From Chloroflexota bacterium (GTDB lineage Bacteria; Chloroflexota; Dehalococcoidia; DSTF01; RBG-16-68-14), in the NCBI GenBank assembly GCA_029262675.1, contig JAJCYW010000021.1, positions 62,001 through 126,000 of the forward strand: a stretch of DNA of 64,000 bases, read 5' to 3'. The translations under genes were made by a program, and so were the position numbers. Position 1 is the first letter of the stretch, and every line of letters starts with the position of its first letter. Shown here one piece after another: positions 56,806 through 64,000 of the stretch. A model generated the notes under the pieces. That model saw only the letters and a list, made by a program, of their open reading frames with translations, was not told the origin of the DNA and made no database searches.

Positions 56806-58470
56806 GTGGCGACGCCTCCCGACCCGCCCCGCGAAACGGAAAACTCCCTCCCCTACCCTGACTCCCTTCGCATCGACGCGTTGCCACTGCCGTCGCAGGC
56901 CGCGCGACCGGAGCTGCAAGCGCCGAATCGCGGCCCGGTCGGCGGCAGGAACGGTGTCGTCGCGAGCGCCCACCATTCCGCCTCGCTGGCTGGCATCGAT
57001 ACGCTCCGCAGCGGCGGCAACGCCATCGACGCGGCGATCGCGATGTCGGCCGTCATGGCCGTCGTGCAGCCATACAGCAGCCACCTCGGCGGCGACGCAT
57101 TCGCGCTGATCCGCACGGCCGGAGGCGTTACACTGGCGCTCAACGCCGGTGGCCGCGCGCCGCGGGCAGCGTCGATAGACGGCTATCCGGACGGCATTCC
57201 GCTGCGGGGCGCGACCTCCGTCGCCGTGCCGGGCCTGGTCGACGCCTGGTGCGCTCTAACGAAGCGGCTGGCGACGAAGCCGCTGACTGACCTGCTCGCG
57301 CCCGCGATCGCGCTGGCGCGCGACGGCTTCGCGGTATCGCGCGGGCTCGCTCAGGTGATCCGCGCCACAAGAGAAGTGCTGGAGGCCGACGCGGGCTGCG
57401 CGGACCTGTTTCTCGAATACGGCCCGCCCGCTCCCGGCCGGGTGCTTGTCCAGCCGGACCTGGCAACCACGCTGGAGGCGATAGCCGCCGACGGCCGCGA
57501 AGGCTTCTACGGCGGCGCGACGGGAGCCCGCATCGTCGCCTGCCTGCGGGAGGGCGGCAGCCGGATCGATGAGGCCGACATGGCTCGCGACCAGGCCGTC
57601 TGGGGCAAGCCGCTCTCGATCCCGTACAACCAGTGGACGGTCTACGAGCAGCCCCTCCCCTCGCAGGGAATCACGGCGTTGCTGGCGCTGAATACCATCG
57701 AAGGCTTCCATCTCGGCGCATTCCCTCCTCTCTCTGCGCAGGTCGTCCACGAGTCGGCTGAGGCGATGCGCCTAGCCTTGCTGGACCGCCAGGCGTACTG
57801 CGGCGACCCCGACGCGGTCAACGTCGACGTAGAGCGGCTGCTGTCGAAGGCGCACGCCGCGGAGCAGCGAGGCCGCATCGGCGAGACGGCGGCCGCGCCC
57901 GTCGCGCCGCACGGCGGCGATACGACGTCGTTCGTGACTGCGGACGGCGAAGGGAACCTCGTCTCCTTCATCCAGAGTCTGTTTCAGCCGTGGGGTTCGG
58001 CCGTGCTCGTCCCCGGCACCGGCGTGCTGCTGAACGACCGCATGCGAGGCTTTGACCTCGACACCCGTTCGCCGAACGTGCTACGCGGAGGCGGACGCAC
58101 GCTGCACACACTGAACACCTGGCTGCTGGAGCGCCCGGACGGACTGGTGTACGCCGGCGGCACGCCGGGCGCCGACTACCAGGTGCAGGTCAACACACAG
58201 CTCGTCAGCGCCATCGTCGACTTCGGTATGAACCCGCAGGTCGCCATCGACGCGCCGAAGTGGGTGCTAACGGGACCAGGTAACCTCGCGCTCGAATCAC
58301 GCTACCCGGACGCGACGTTCGACGAGCTCTCACGGCGCGGCCACGACGTGATGCACGCGCAGGCCTGGGACTCCGTCCTCTGCCGCTGTCAGATAGCCGG
58401 ACGGCGCGCGGACGGCAGCCTGGTGGCGGCATCGGACCCGCGCGCGGACGGCGCGGCGCTGGCCTACTAG
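56806..58470 (+). CDS. ggt: Gamma-glutamyltransferase family Ntn hydrolase
   Basis: 554 aa. The large-subunit part has GNAIDAAIAMSAVMAVVQPYSSHLGGDAF near residue 71. The self-cleavage site is GGDTTSFVTADGEGNLVS near 368, where the Thr becomes the N-terminal nucleophile of the small subunit. LHTLNTWLLERPDGLVYAGGTPGAD follows. No signal peptide is present, so unlike classical GGT it is probably cytoplasmic; related enzymes include cephalosporin acylases and glutathione hydrolases. The start GTG 56806 is 16 nt after mcm; an acidic/proline-rich leader of ~50 residues precedes the domain. Confidence 0.88.
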   Translation: MATPPDPPRETENSLPYPDSLRIDALPLPSQAARPELQAPNRGPVGGRNGVVASAHHSASLAGIDTLRSGGNAIDAAIAMSAVMAVVQPYSSHLGGDAFALIRTAGGVTLALNAGGRAPRAASIDGYPDGIPLRGATSVAVPGLVDAWCALTKRLATKPLTDLLAPAIALARDGFAVSRGLAQVIRATREVLEADAGCADLFLEYGPPAPGRVLVQPDLATTLEAIAADGREGFYGGATGARIVACLREGGSRIDEADMARDQAVWGKPLSIPYNQWTVYEQPLPSQGITALLALNTIEGFHLGAFPPLSAQVVHESAEAMRLALLDRQAYCGDPDAVNVDVERLLSKAHAAEQRGRIGETAAAPVAPHGGDTTSFVTADGEGNLVSFIQSLFQPWGSAVLVPGTGVLLNDRMRGFDLDTRSPNVLRGGGRTLHTLNTWLLERPDGLVYAGGTPGADYQVQVNTQLVSAIVDFGMNPQVAIDAPKWVLTGPGNLALESRYPDATFDELSRRGHDVMHAQAWDSVLCRCQIAGRRADGSLVAASDPRADGAALAY

Positions 58471-58472
58471 CC

Positions 58473-58498
58473 CGCCGCGATAACAACAGGTCGCGGCG
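58473..58498 (+). terminator. Hairpin after ggt
   Basis: CGCCGCGA (58473-58480) and TCGCGGCG (58491-58498), a perfect 8-bp stem with a 10-nt loop, 2 nt after the stop. Probable terminator without a T tract. Confidence 0.5.
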
Positions 58499-58550
58499 CG
58501 AGCTAGGAACATTCCGCACCACATGTTAGACTTCTCGGGTCGGTCCGCAA

Positions 58551-58568
58551 GGCGGACGTACGTCCGCC
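58551..58568. promoter_or_regulatory. Perfect 18-bp palindrome upstream of fabG
   Basis: GGCGGACGTACGTCCGCC is fully self-complementary and lies 78 nt before the fabG ATG. Together with the palindrome at 58584-58605, which shares the GGCGGAC half-site, it may be an operator for a dimeric repressor. Confidence 0.45.
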
Positions 58569-58583
58569 AGCAAGGCAGACGCA

Positions 58584-58605
58584 CGTTCGCCCCCGGGGGC
58601 GGACG
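58584..58605. promoter_or_regulatory. 22-bp near-perfect palindrome upstream of fabG
   Basis: CGTTCGCCCCC followed by GGGGGCGGACG, one mismatched pair. It lies 41 nt before the fabG ATG and reuses the GGCGGAC half-site in a different arrangement from the palindrome 15 bp upstream. Operator or hairpin leader. Confidence 0.4.
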
Positions 58606-58645
58606 TTGTTTTTCATACTTGCAGAGAGCAGATGGAGGAAACGTC

Positions 58646-59389
58646 ATGGAGCGATTGGACGAACAGGTGGCGATTGTCACCGGCGCATCGCGCGGCATCG
58701 GTCGCGCGGTAGCCACCGAGCTTGCCGCAAGTGGCGCGACAATCGTCGTCAACTACTTTCAGAGCCAAGCGGAGGCGGAAAGCCTGGTGCAGGAGATTAC
58801 GAGCGACGGCGGCACAGCCATCGCCGTGCGCGCGGGCGTCGGCCACCCGGACGACGTCCAGTTAATGGTGGAGAAGACGATCGACGAGTACGGCCGCATC
58901 GATATCCTCGTCAACAACGCGGGCGTTAACCGTGATCGCAGCCTGCGCAAGATGTCGGCGGAGGAGTGGAACGAGGTGATCAACACCGACCTTAACAGCG
59001 CGTTCTACTGTACGTCGGCGGTGATCCCCCACATGGTGGAGCGCACGTACGGGCGCATCATCAACATGTCCAGCATCATCGGCCAGATGGGCAACATGGG
59101 CCAGTCCAACTACGCCGCCGCCAAGGCCGGGCTGATCGCGTTTACGAAGTCGGCCGCGCAGGAGCTGGCGCGGTTCAACATCACGGTCAACGCGATGTGC
59201 CCCGGCTTCGTGGCGACGGACATGGTGAACGCCCTCAGCGATGACGTGAAAGAGACGCTGCTGGCGCGAATCCCGCTCGGCCGTTTCGGCCGGCCGGAGG
59301 AGGTGGCGACGTTCGTGCGCTACCTGGTAACGGAGGGCGCCTGGATCACGGGCCAGCAGTTGAACCCCAACGGCGGTATGTACATGTAG
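58646..59389 (+). CDS. fabG: 3-oxoacyl-ACP / acetoacetyl-CoA reductase (SDR)
   Basis: 247 aa SDR. VTGASRGIGRAVATELA, LVNNAGVNRDRSLRKMSAEEWNEVI, the catalytic Ser in INMSSIIGQMGNMGQSNYAAAK with Tyr/Lys, and FNITVNAMCPGFVATDMVNAL are typical of FabG/PhaB. The NRDRSLRKM segment is seen in PhaB-like acetoacetyl-CoA reductases as well as FabG. ATG 58646 follows GGAGGAAACGTC. With MaoC-type hydratases and thiolase nearby in the window, a role in acyl-CoA or polyhydroxyalkanoate-type chemistry is possible. Confidence 0.9.
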   Translation: MERLDEQVAIVTGASRGIGRAVATELAASGATIVVNYFQSQAEAESLVQEITSDGGTAIAVRAGVGHPDDVQLMVEKTIDEYGRIDILVNNAGVNRDRSLRKMSAEEWNEVINTDLNSAFYCTSAVIPHMVERTYGRIINMSSIIGQMGNMGQSNYAAAKAGLIAFTKSAAQELARFNITVNAMCPGFVATDMVNALSDDVKETLLARIPLGRFGRPEEVATFVRYLVTEGAWITGQQLNPNGGMYM

Positions 59390-59430
59390 GTCGCCCCAAC
59401 CCCGGCGATTGATAGACGAGTGGAGAGCAA

Positions 59431-60537
59431 ATGCCCGAACCTAGAATACCAGCGACAGTCGCCGGCCTGACGGCCGACTGGCTGACAGACGCGTTACGCG
59501 AAACCGGAACGATCAAGTACTCGCGCGTGACGGATGTTGAGCACACGGTCGACATCGGCGCCGGCTTCGGGTTCATGTGCCAGCTCACGAAACTGGGGAT
59601 GACGTACGACAGGCCGGAGCAAGGAGCGCCGTCATCGATCATCGCCAAGCTGCCGACGCCTGTGGAAAGCAACCGCAATATTGCCGACGTGTTCCGGTTC
59701 TACGAGCTGGAGTCCCGGTTCTACGAAGACGTGGCGGGCAGCGTCGAGTTGCGCACTCCCCACTGCTTCTACAACGCACGGGCGACGGATAGCAGCGACT
59801 TTGTGCTGCTGCTGGAGGACCTTGCTCCGGCGCGCGTAGCAGACCAGGTCGCCGGCTGTACGCTGGAGCAGGCCGAGCTGGCGCTGCGCGAACTGGCAAA
59901 GTTCCACGCGACGTGGTGGGAGAACCCACGGCTGGACGAATTCGACTGGCTCTGGTCGTTCGACAACCCGGTGCGCTCCGGCGCGTCGCAGCAGTCCTAC
60001 AAGATGGCCTGGGGGCCGTTCGCGGAGAGTTTCGGCAAACTCGTGACCCCGGAGGTGTTCGAGCTCGGCAAGCGTTTCGGTGATCAGGTCGTCGCTCTCA
60101 CCAACCAGCTCGCGCGGCGGCCGGTCACCATCAGCCATGGCGACTACCGCCTGGACAACCTCTTCTTCAGCACAGCGGAAGGCGGGGAACCGCTGGCCGT
60201 CATCGATTGGCAAATCATGAGCAAGGGCCGCGGCCTCTTCGACGTCGCCCTATTCATGACCGGGACCCTGGACCCCGATGTGCGCAGGGAGAAGGACGAG
60301 CCCTTTCTGCGGATGTACCACGACATCCTCGTCGAGAACGGCGTGAACGGCTACGACTTCGACGAGTGCTGGCACGACTACCGCGTATCCACGCTGTTCT
60401 GCTGGCTCTACGCCGTGATCGCGCTCGGCACGATGGACATCGGCAACGAACGCGGCCTGCAGCTCTTCACGCGCAACGTGCAGCGCAGCGCCGCCGCGGT
60501 GACGGACCTGAACGCCGGCGAGCTGCTGCCCGCCTAG
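59431..60537 (+). CDS. Phosphotransferase-family kinase, second paralogue
   Basis: 368 aa, similar throughout to the protein encoded at 8331-9443. N-terminal TVAGLTADWLTDALRETG, SIIAKLPTPVESNR, LLLEDLAPARVADQVAGC, RELAKFHATWWENP, catalytic loop ISHGDYRLDNLFF and metal Asp in AVIDWQIMSKGRG. The DQVAGC and AKFHA.WW motifs are shared by both copies and mark a subfamily distinct from antibiotic kinases. Placed between fabG and a methyltransferase. The substrate is unknown. Confidence 0.82.
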   Translation: MPEPRIPATVAGLTADWLTDALRETGTIKYSRVTDVEHTVDIGAGFGFMCQLTKLGMTYDRPEQGAPSSIIAKLPTPVESNRNIADVFRFYELESRFYEDVAGSVELRTPHCFYNARATDSSDFVLLLEDLAPARVADQVAGCTLEQAELALRELAKFHATWWENPRLDEFDWLWSFDNPVRSGASQQSYKMAWGPFAESFGKLVTPEVFELGKRFGDQVVALTNQLARRPVTISHGDYRLDNLFFSTAEGGEPLAVIDWQIMSKGRGLFDVALFMTGTLDPDVRREKDEPFLRMYHDILVENGVNGYDFDECWHDYRVSTLFCWLYAVIALGTMDIGNERGLQLFTRNVQRSAAAVTDLNAGELLPA

Positions 60538-60551
60538 CCACGGAACACTCG

Positions 60552-61349
60552 ATGACGCAATCACCTCCGCGCCCCGAGATCGACGTCGACTACCAGTTCG
60601 ACCACGTGATGGAGGGCGTGATCCTTCCCGATCTGGACTTCCTCTGGAACCGGATGACGGACGCCATCGTCGAGACGATAGCGCAGCTGCCTACCGGCCG
60701 CGTGGTCGACGTCGGATCGGGCGCGTCGAAGGAGCTCGTGCGGCTGGCGAAGCTGGGTTGGGAGGCGATCGCGCTGGACCCGTCCGGCCACATGCTGGGC
60801 ATGTCGCAGATGACGGGCGAAGAGGCGCAGGCATCCGTGAAGCTGGTTCGCGGCATCGGCGAGCAATTACCGTTTGCCGACAACTCGGTCGATGTCGTCG
60901 CCTGCCAGGCTGCGCTCGACCATTTCTCCGACCGCTTCGCGTTCATGCGCGAGGCGGCGCGTATCGTCAAGCCGTCGGGCCACGTCGTGATCTCCCTCAA
61001 CAACTTCGAGGGGCTGGCCTGCAAGCTAGGCCGCGCGCTCCACCCGATGGCCAAAGCGTCGAGGCTTCACCACTGCGCCGACTGGCCCTGCTGGAACATA
61101 CCACCGGACCACACGTTCAAGGGCGATTGGGACGTGGTGCGCGCGCTGGGGGGTTCGGAGCTGGTGCTGGAGCGCGCGTACGGCGTGTCGCTGCTCTGCA
61201 TGCTCTACGGCTGGGGCCACTTCCTGAACCGGCTGCCTGGCGGAATCTCCGACCGGTTGCTGCGCGCCGTCGACCGCCTGGCTTATGGGCGCCCCTCGCT
61301 GAGCGACGTCATCGTCTCCGTCTGGCGGCCGGCGACCGACGCCTCGTAG
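60552..61349 (+). CDS. SAM-dependent methyltransferase, paralogue family copy 3
   Basis: 265 aa, related to the two copies in the exporter operon. RVVDVGSGASKELVRLAKLGWEA is motif I, then ALDPSGHMLGMSQ, EQLPFADNSVDVVACQAALDHF, ARIVKPSGHVVISLNNFEGLACKLG and the shared ending DVIVSVWRP. Motif I has SGAS instead of CGAG. It starts 14 nt after the phosphotransferase stop. Its last 67 nt overlap the 3' end of the convergent thioesterase gene. Confidence 0.85.
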   Translation: MTQSPPRPEIDVDYQFDHVMEGVILPDLDFLWNRMTDAIVETIAQLPTGRVVDVGSGASKELVRLAKLGWEAIALDPSGHMLGMSQMTGEEAQASVKLVRGIGEQLPFADNSVDVVACQAALDHFSDRFAFMREAARIVKPSGHVVISLNNFEGLACKLGRALHPMAKASRLHHCADWPCWNIPPDHTFKGDWDVVRALGGSELVLERAYGVSLLCMLYGWGHFLNRLPGGISDRLLRAVDRLAYGRPSLSDVIVSVWRPATDAS

Positions 61350-61774
61350 TTCCTGCGCAGCGTCTCCGCCTGCTCGCCCTGGACGCGGGCGAAGAGTCCT
61401 TCGGCTTCGGCCAGCAGCCGCCCATCCTGCTGTCGCAACTCGGCACGCAGCTCCAGGAAGCGGCCACGGTCGCGCGTCACCCAGCCGCTCACCGTCAGCG
61501 GCACGCTGAGGGGGACGCTAGAGCGGAAGCGCATGGAGAACTTGGCCGTCATCGCCCAGATGCCGCGGCCGTTGACGGCCCAGCCCATTGCTTCATCGAG
61601 CATCGTCGCAACGCCGCCGCCGTGCGCTTGGCCGGGGTAGCCCTGGAGAAACTCGGGCGCGGAAAACTCCGCGACGGCGCGTTCGTCCTGCATCTCGAAT
61701 CGCATGCCGAGGCCGCGCGGATTCTCCTCCCCGCAGGCGAAGCAGAGTTTGGCCAGGCTGCGCTTTTCAGGCAC
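61283..61774 (-). CDS. Hot-dog thioesterase (PaaI/4HBT-like)
   Basis: 163 aa. CFACGEENPRGLGMRF is a Cys-containing N-terminal lead common in this subgroup; QGYPGQAHGGGVATMLDEAMGWA is the catalytic helix region (HGG, Asp/Glu), and TAKFSMRFRSSVPLSVPL follows. It probably hydrolyses an acyl-CoA. The start is GTG 61774 with GAGGACC upstream. The C-terminal ~22 residues lie antisense to the end of the methyltransferase gene and are probably not part of the fold. It is the last gene of the HxlR-led operon. Confidence 0.8.
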   Translation of the reverse strand: MPEKRSLAKLCFACGEENPRGLGMRFEMQDERAVAEFSAPEFLQGYPGQAHGGGVATMLDEAMGWAVNGRGIWAMTAKFSMRFRSSVPLSVPLTVSGWVTRDRGRFLELRAELRQQDGRLLAEAEGLFARVQGEQAETLRRNYEASVAGRQTETMTSLSEGRP

Positions 61775-61806
61775 CGGCCGCGGTCCTCAGGCGCCAGACG
61801 CGGTCC

Positions 61807-62196
61807 TTAGTCACCGGCCACGACCTCGGCCGTACCGCTGATCAGCACCTCGCCAGCCTGGTTCTGGCATTCCACCGCGTAGCGGAACGCGCCGTCTTCG
61901 CGGGCGCTCTGGGCCTGCGCCGACGCCGTGACCGTGTCTCCGGGCCTGGCCGGCGCGCGGAATCGAATCCGCAGCCTGCCGCCAGAGAGCCAAGCCGCGC
62001 CAAAGGCCGCCGTCATCATCTCCGAGATTGCGGCGAGCACGAGCATGCCGTGGGCGATGGTCCCTCCGAACGGCGTCGCTTGCGCGAATGCCTCGTCGAC
62101 GTGGATCGGGTTGTGATCGCCAGACGCCTCCGCGTAGCGGCCGATCCGCTCCTGCGTGATCGTTCTGACGACCGACTCGACGCTGGGAGCCGTCAT
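61807..62196 (-). CDS. MaoC-like hydratase subunit
   Basis: 129 aa hot-dog protein. YAEASGDHNPIHVDEAFAQ then GGTIAHGMLVLAAIS contains the catalytic Asp and His of (R)-hydratases, and APARPGDTVTASAQAQ follows. The ATG overlaps the stop of the next hot-dog gene (ATGA). The two are the size and order of heterodimeric dehydratases such as HadA-HadB, with this one the catalytic subunit. Confidence 0.85.
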   Translation of the reverse strand: MTAPSVESVVRTITQERIGRYAEASGDHNPIHVDEAFAQATPFGGTIAHGMLVLAAISEMMTAAFGAAWLSGGRLRIRFRAPARPGDTVTASAQAQSAREDGAFRYAVECQNQAGEVLISGTAEVVAGD

Positions 62197-62624
62197 GACG
62201 GCAGCGCGCTCCCCTTAGTCGGCGACATGATGGTCGACTTCGCGAAGATCGCGGGCGCGTCGTCGCCCTCGATAGTGATGGCAAGTTCGATGCCGGAGAC
62301 GATGAGTCCAGCACGCTCCGAGCGCTGCGCGATGCGGCCCGTCAGGCGCAAGCGCGCGCCGATGGGCACGGCGGCCCTGCACGTCAGCTCCTGGCCGGTG
62401 TGCAGCGTGCCTGCCGGGAGCTCCATCAACTCCAGCAGCGCGCCCAGCGCTCGTGCCGCGATGGCCAGTGGCGGCGCGAGACCGACCGAGGCGTAGATTT
62501 CATTATCGTCGCCGACGGCGTCCGCGTACGCAGCGATCTCGTCCTGCGTCACCTGCAGGTCGATCGCCGGGAACTCGTGGCCCTTGGGAAGCTCAGTCAG
62601 GAGTACACGGGCGGGGGCGGCCAT
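62193..62624 (-). CDS. Partner hot-dog subunit, FAS1/MaoC N-terminal-like
   Basis: 143 aa. VTQDEIAAYADAVGDDNEIYAS then GLAPPLAIAARALGALL resembles the N-terminal (non-catalytic) MaoC-like domain, lacking the His of the DxxxH site. LHTGQELTCRAAVPIGARL is the following strand region. It probably binds the acyl chain for the catalytic partner encoded next, to which it is translationally coupled. Confidence 0.78.
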   Translation of the reverse strand: MAAPARVLLTELPKGHEFPAIDLQVTQDEIAAYADAVGDDNEIYASVGLAPPLAIAARALGALLELMELPAGTLHTGQELTCRAAVPIGARLRLTGRIAQRSERAGLIVSGIELAITIEGDDAPAIFAKSTIMSPTKGSALPS

Positions 62625-62644
62625 CAGCTACGCGGCGAATTCCG

Positions 62645-63004
62645 TTACGAGACGACGGCCTCGCCGGCCGGCTCCATGTAACGCTGGCCCCAGTCGCAGA
62701 GACCGGACATCGCCGTGGCCAAGTCGCGACCCTTCTCCGTCAGCTCGTACTCGACCCACGGCGGCATCGTCTCGATGATGTTGCGGTCGACGATCTTGAG
62801 CTGCTCCAACGTCTTCAGCCTGTCACGCAGCGTACGCGAGTTACAGCCGCCGATTGCAGCAGCCAGTTCGTTGAACCTCAGCTTGCCGGCGGTCAATTCG
62901 TAGACGATATGCGGCACCCACTTCTGCCCGAGCAGCGCGAGCGTCGCCCGCACGGGGCAGTAGACGTCATCGGCGGTGAAGACTAGCTTCCGATCAAGTG
63001 CCAT
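62645..63004 (-). CDS. HxlR family transcriptional regulator
   Basis: 119 aa winged helix. VYCPVRATLALLGQKWVPHIVYELTAG, LRFNELAAAIGGCNSRTLRDRLKTLEQLKIV and PPWVEYELTEKGRDL match HxlR; the Cys at position ~16 is the conserved sensor-type cysteine of many members. It is 20 nt upstream of the hot-dog pair and probably controls the operon. ATG 63004 without a strong ribosome site. Confidence 0.9.
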   Translation of the reverse strand: MALDRKLVFTADDVYCPVRATLALLGQKWVPHIVYELTAGKLRFNELAAAIGGCNSRTLRDRLKTLEQLKIVDRNIIETMPPWVEYELTEKGRDLATAMSGLCDWGQRYMEPAGEAVVS

Positions 63005-63083
63005 AGCAAACGCAGCATACTGTACAAAACACCACGCCTACAAGCTGCCGAATGGCCTGTATTCGCGTTCGTTAGGGCTGTAT

Positions 63084-63530
63084 TTAGCCGAGTGCGGCAA
63101 TCGCTTCGGTATGATCGCGCGCTTCCACCGGGGAGTTATGCCGCGCGTACGTGATGAGGCCTTCGGGGTCGATCACCACCGTCAGGCGCTCGGCGATGCC
63201 GAAATCGGCGTTCCAGCAACCATACAACGTCGCGACCTCGCCCTTCATGTCGGACAGCAGCGAGTAACTGAGCCCCTCCTGCTTCTTGAACGCCTTATGC
63301 GCCCAGGTCGAGTCGCGGCTGATGCCGAGCACGGTCGCTCCGGCGGAGTGGAACGAGCTGTAGTCGTCGCGGATGCCGCAGTGCTCGCTCGTGCACATCG
63401 GAGAGAAGTCGGCGGGGTAGAAGACGAGGACCACGCTGCCACCACGCAGCGACGCCAACTCAACTACTTCGTTGTTCTCATTGCGGAGCGTAAAGTTAGG
63501 CGCTTCCTGCCCTTCTTCTACAGATGCCAT
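63084..63530 (-). CDS. Peroxiredoxin (AhpE/BCP-like)
   Basis: 148 aa thioredoxin-fold peroxidase. VVLVFYPADFSPMCTSEHCGIRDD has the peroxidatic Cys46 in the P-x3-T/S-x2-C setting and a second Cys51 five residues later, as in atypical two-Cys BCP enzymes. Arg in ERLTVVIDPEG completes the site. It reduces H2O2 or organic peroxides. ATG 63530 with AGGAGGTCTGGTGAC. It lies 34 nt downstream of a GltD-like oxidoreductase that might supply electrons; that link is a guess. Confidence 0.9.
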   Translation of the reverse strand: MASVEEGQEAPNFTLRNENNEVVELASLRGGSVVLVFYPADFSPMCTSEHCGIRDDYSSFHSAGATVLGISRDSTWAHKAFKKQEGLSYSLLSDMKGEVATLYGCWNADFGIAERLTVVIDPEGLITYARHNSPVEARDHTEAIAALG

Positions 63531-63565
63531 GTCACCAGACCTCCTGTCTAGCAGCCCGGACGCTC

Positions 63566-64000
63566 CTACGCGGCCGCCTCACGTTCGCCGGCCAGATACT
63601 GGTCGATTGCATTCGCGGCGCGACGGGCGTCGGCGAGAGCCGTGACGACCAAGTCCGCGCCGTTGACGCAGTCGCCGCCGGCGAACACGCCCGCGCGGTC
63701 CGTGCGACCGGTCCCCTTATCGATGACGACGAGGCCATCGCACACCGCCACGCCCGCGTCTGACGGTACGCTGGCATCGATAGTGTAGCCAATGGCGATC
63801 ACGACGGTATCGGCGGCGACGGTGAACTCCTCGCCGGTTGGCACGGGACGGCGTCGGCCGGAGTCATCTGGCTCGCCCAGCTTCATGCGGGCAAACTGCA
63901 CCCGGGCGACGTGTCCGTCTGGGCCAGCCTCGAAGCAGAGAGGCGCGGCCAGGTACTCGAAGCTGACGCCCTCCTCCGCGGCGTGCGTGCGCTCCTCCTG
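63566..64000 (-). CDS. GltD-like FAD/NAD(P) oxidoreductase, C-terminal part
   Basis: The last 144 codons of a gene entering from the right edge. ARMKLGEPDDSGRRRPVPTGEEF and TVVIAIGYTID, then TDRAGVFAGGDCVNGADLVVTALADARRAANAID are the C-terminal signature of glutamate synthase small-subunit-like NADPH oxidoreductases, with GGD binding FAD. Whether it pairs with GltB or belongs to another complex cannot be seen from here. The stop at 63566 is 36 nt before the peroxiredoxin ATG. Confidence 0.88.
   Translation of the reverse strand, partial: QEERTHAAEEGVSFEYLAAPLCFEAGPDGHVARVQFARMKLGEPDDSGRRRPVPTGEEFTVAADTVVIAIGYTIDASVPSDAGVAVCDGLVVIDKGTGRTDRAGVFAGGDCVNGADLVVTALADARRAANAIDQYLAGEREAAA

Overview
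The window is 64 kb of GC-rich bacterial chromosome with short intergenic gaps, many 4-nt ATGA/GTGA gene overlaps and frequent GTG or TTG starts. The gene content fits a member of the Chloroflexota, probably Dehalococcoidia-like: archaeal-type phosphoglycerate mutase (apgM) between pgk and tpiA, lysine synthesis through LL-diaminopimelate aminotransferase (dapL), an alpha/beta-hydrolase fused to a class III nucleotide cyclase, crotonyl-CoA carboxylase/reductase beside a two-subunit-type methylmalonyl-CoA mutase, and a menaquinone methyltransferase. This placement is inference from gene families; no rRNA is present. Most genes are ordinary metabolism. No transposase, integrase, prophage or CRISPR array was recognised.

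Layout. 1-4.6 kb (minus): histidine operon hisG, a zinc-phospholipase-C-like gene, hisD, hisC, hisB (cut by the left edge). 4.7-16 kb: scattered single genes (lipoprotein with an HExxH-type motif, SDR, L-2-hydroxyglutarate oxidase-like, P-loop kinase, phosphotransferase, hydrolase-cyclase, quinone reductase, LOG, purU), a tandem pair of SurA-like lipoproteins of which one is broken by a nonsense codon, and a Nudix CoA hydrolase. 16.0-17.1 kb: a lower-GC patch with a microsatellite-containing promoter, a six-codon ORF, a strong hairpin and a small membrane protein. 17-19.8 kb: guaA and tsaC. 20-29.1 kb (plus): a long run of polyprenyl synthase, pgk, apgM, tpiA, miaA, DinB-like, dapF, GNAT, dapL. 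29.2-34.3 kb: an orphan PD-(D/E)XK-like gene, a Spo0M-like gene, tRNA-Met, thiolase, and an oddly ordered substrate-binding lipoprotein coupled to menG. 34.5-39.5 kb (minus): thioredoxin-like, flippase-like, HPr-kinase-like, methyltransferase and glycosyltransferase genes. 39.6-44.2 kb: zinc ribbon, sigma-70 factor, acyl-CoA synthetase, TetR. 44.5-50.4 kb (plus): Wzm/Wzt-type polysaccharide exporter with three methyltransferase-like genes, an acetyltransferase, a cupin and a phosphotriesterase-like enzyme. 50.5-64 kb: a degenerate GGDEF protein with a proline-rich partner, ccr-maoC-[small inserted cassette]-mcm, ggt, fabG, a second phosphotransferase, a third related methyltransferase, an HxlR-led hot-dog-fold operon, a peroxiredoxin and a GltD-like oxidoreductase running off the right edge.

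The features most worth a second look are: (i) the promoter at 16.23 kb, whose spacer is filled by (TAC)6 and which drives a tiny transcription unit, a phase-variation-like arrangement; (ii) a ~0.6 kb lower-GC one-gene cassette bounded by a 23-bp direct repeat inside the 3' end of a maoC gene, with the displaced original 3' end still readable; (iii) a substrate-binding lipoprotein whose two lobes appear in circularly permuted order; (iv) recurrent pairs of perfect hairpins directly after stop codons; (v) a TANNNT box 6-9 nt before the start codon of at least seven genes that lack a Shine-Dalgarno sequence, suggesting widespread leaderless transcription.
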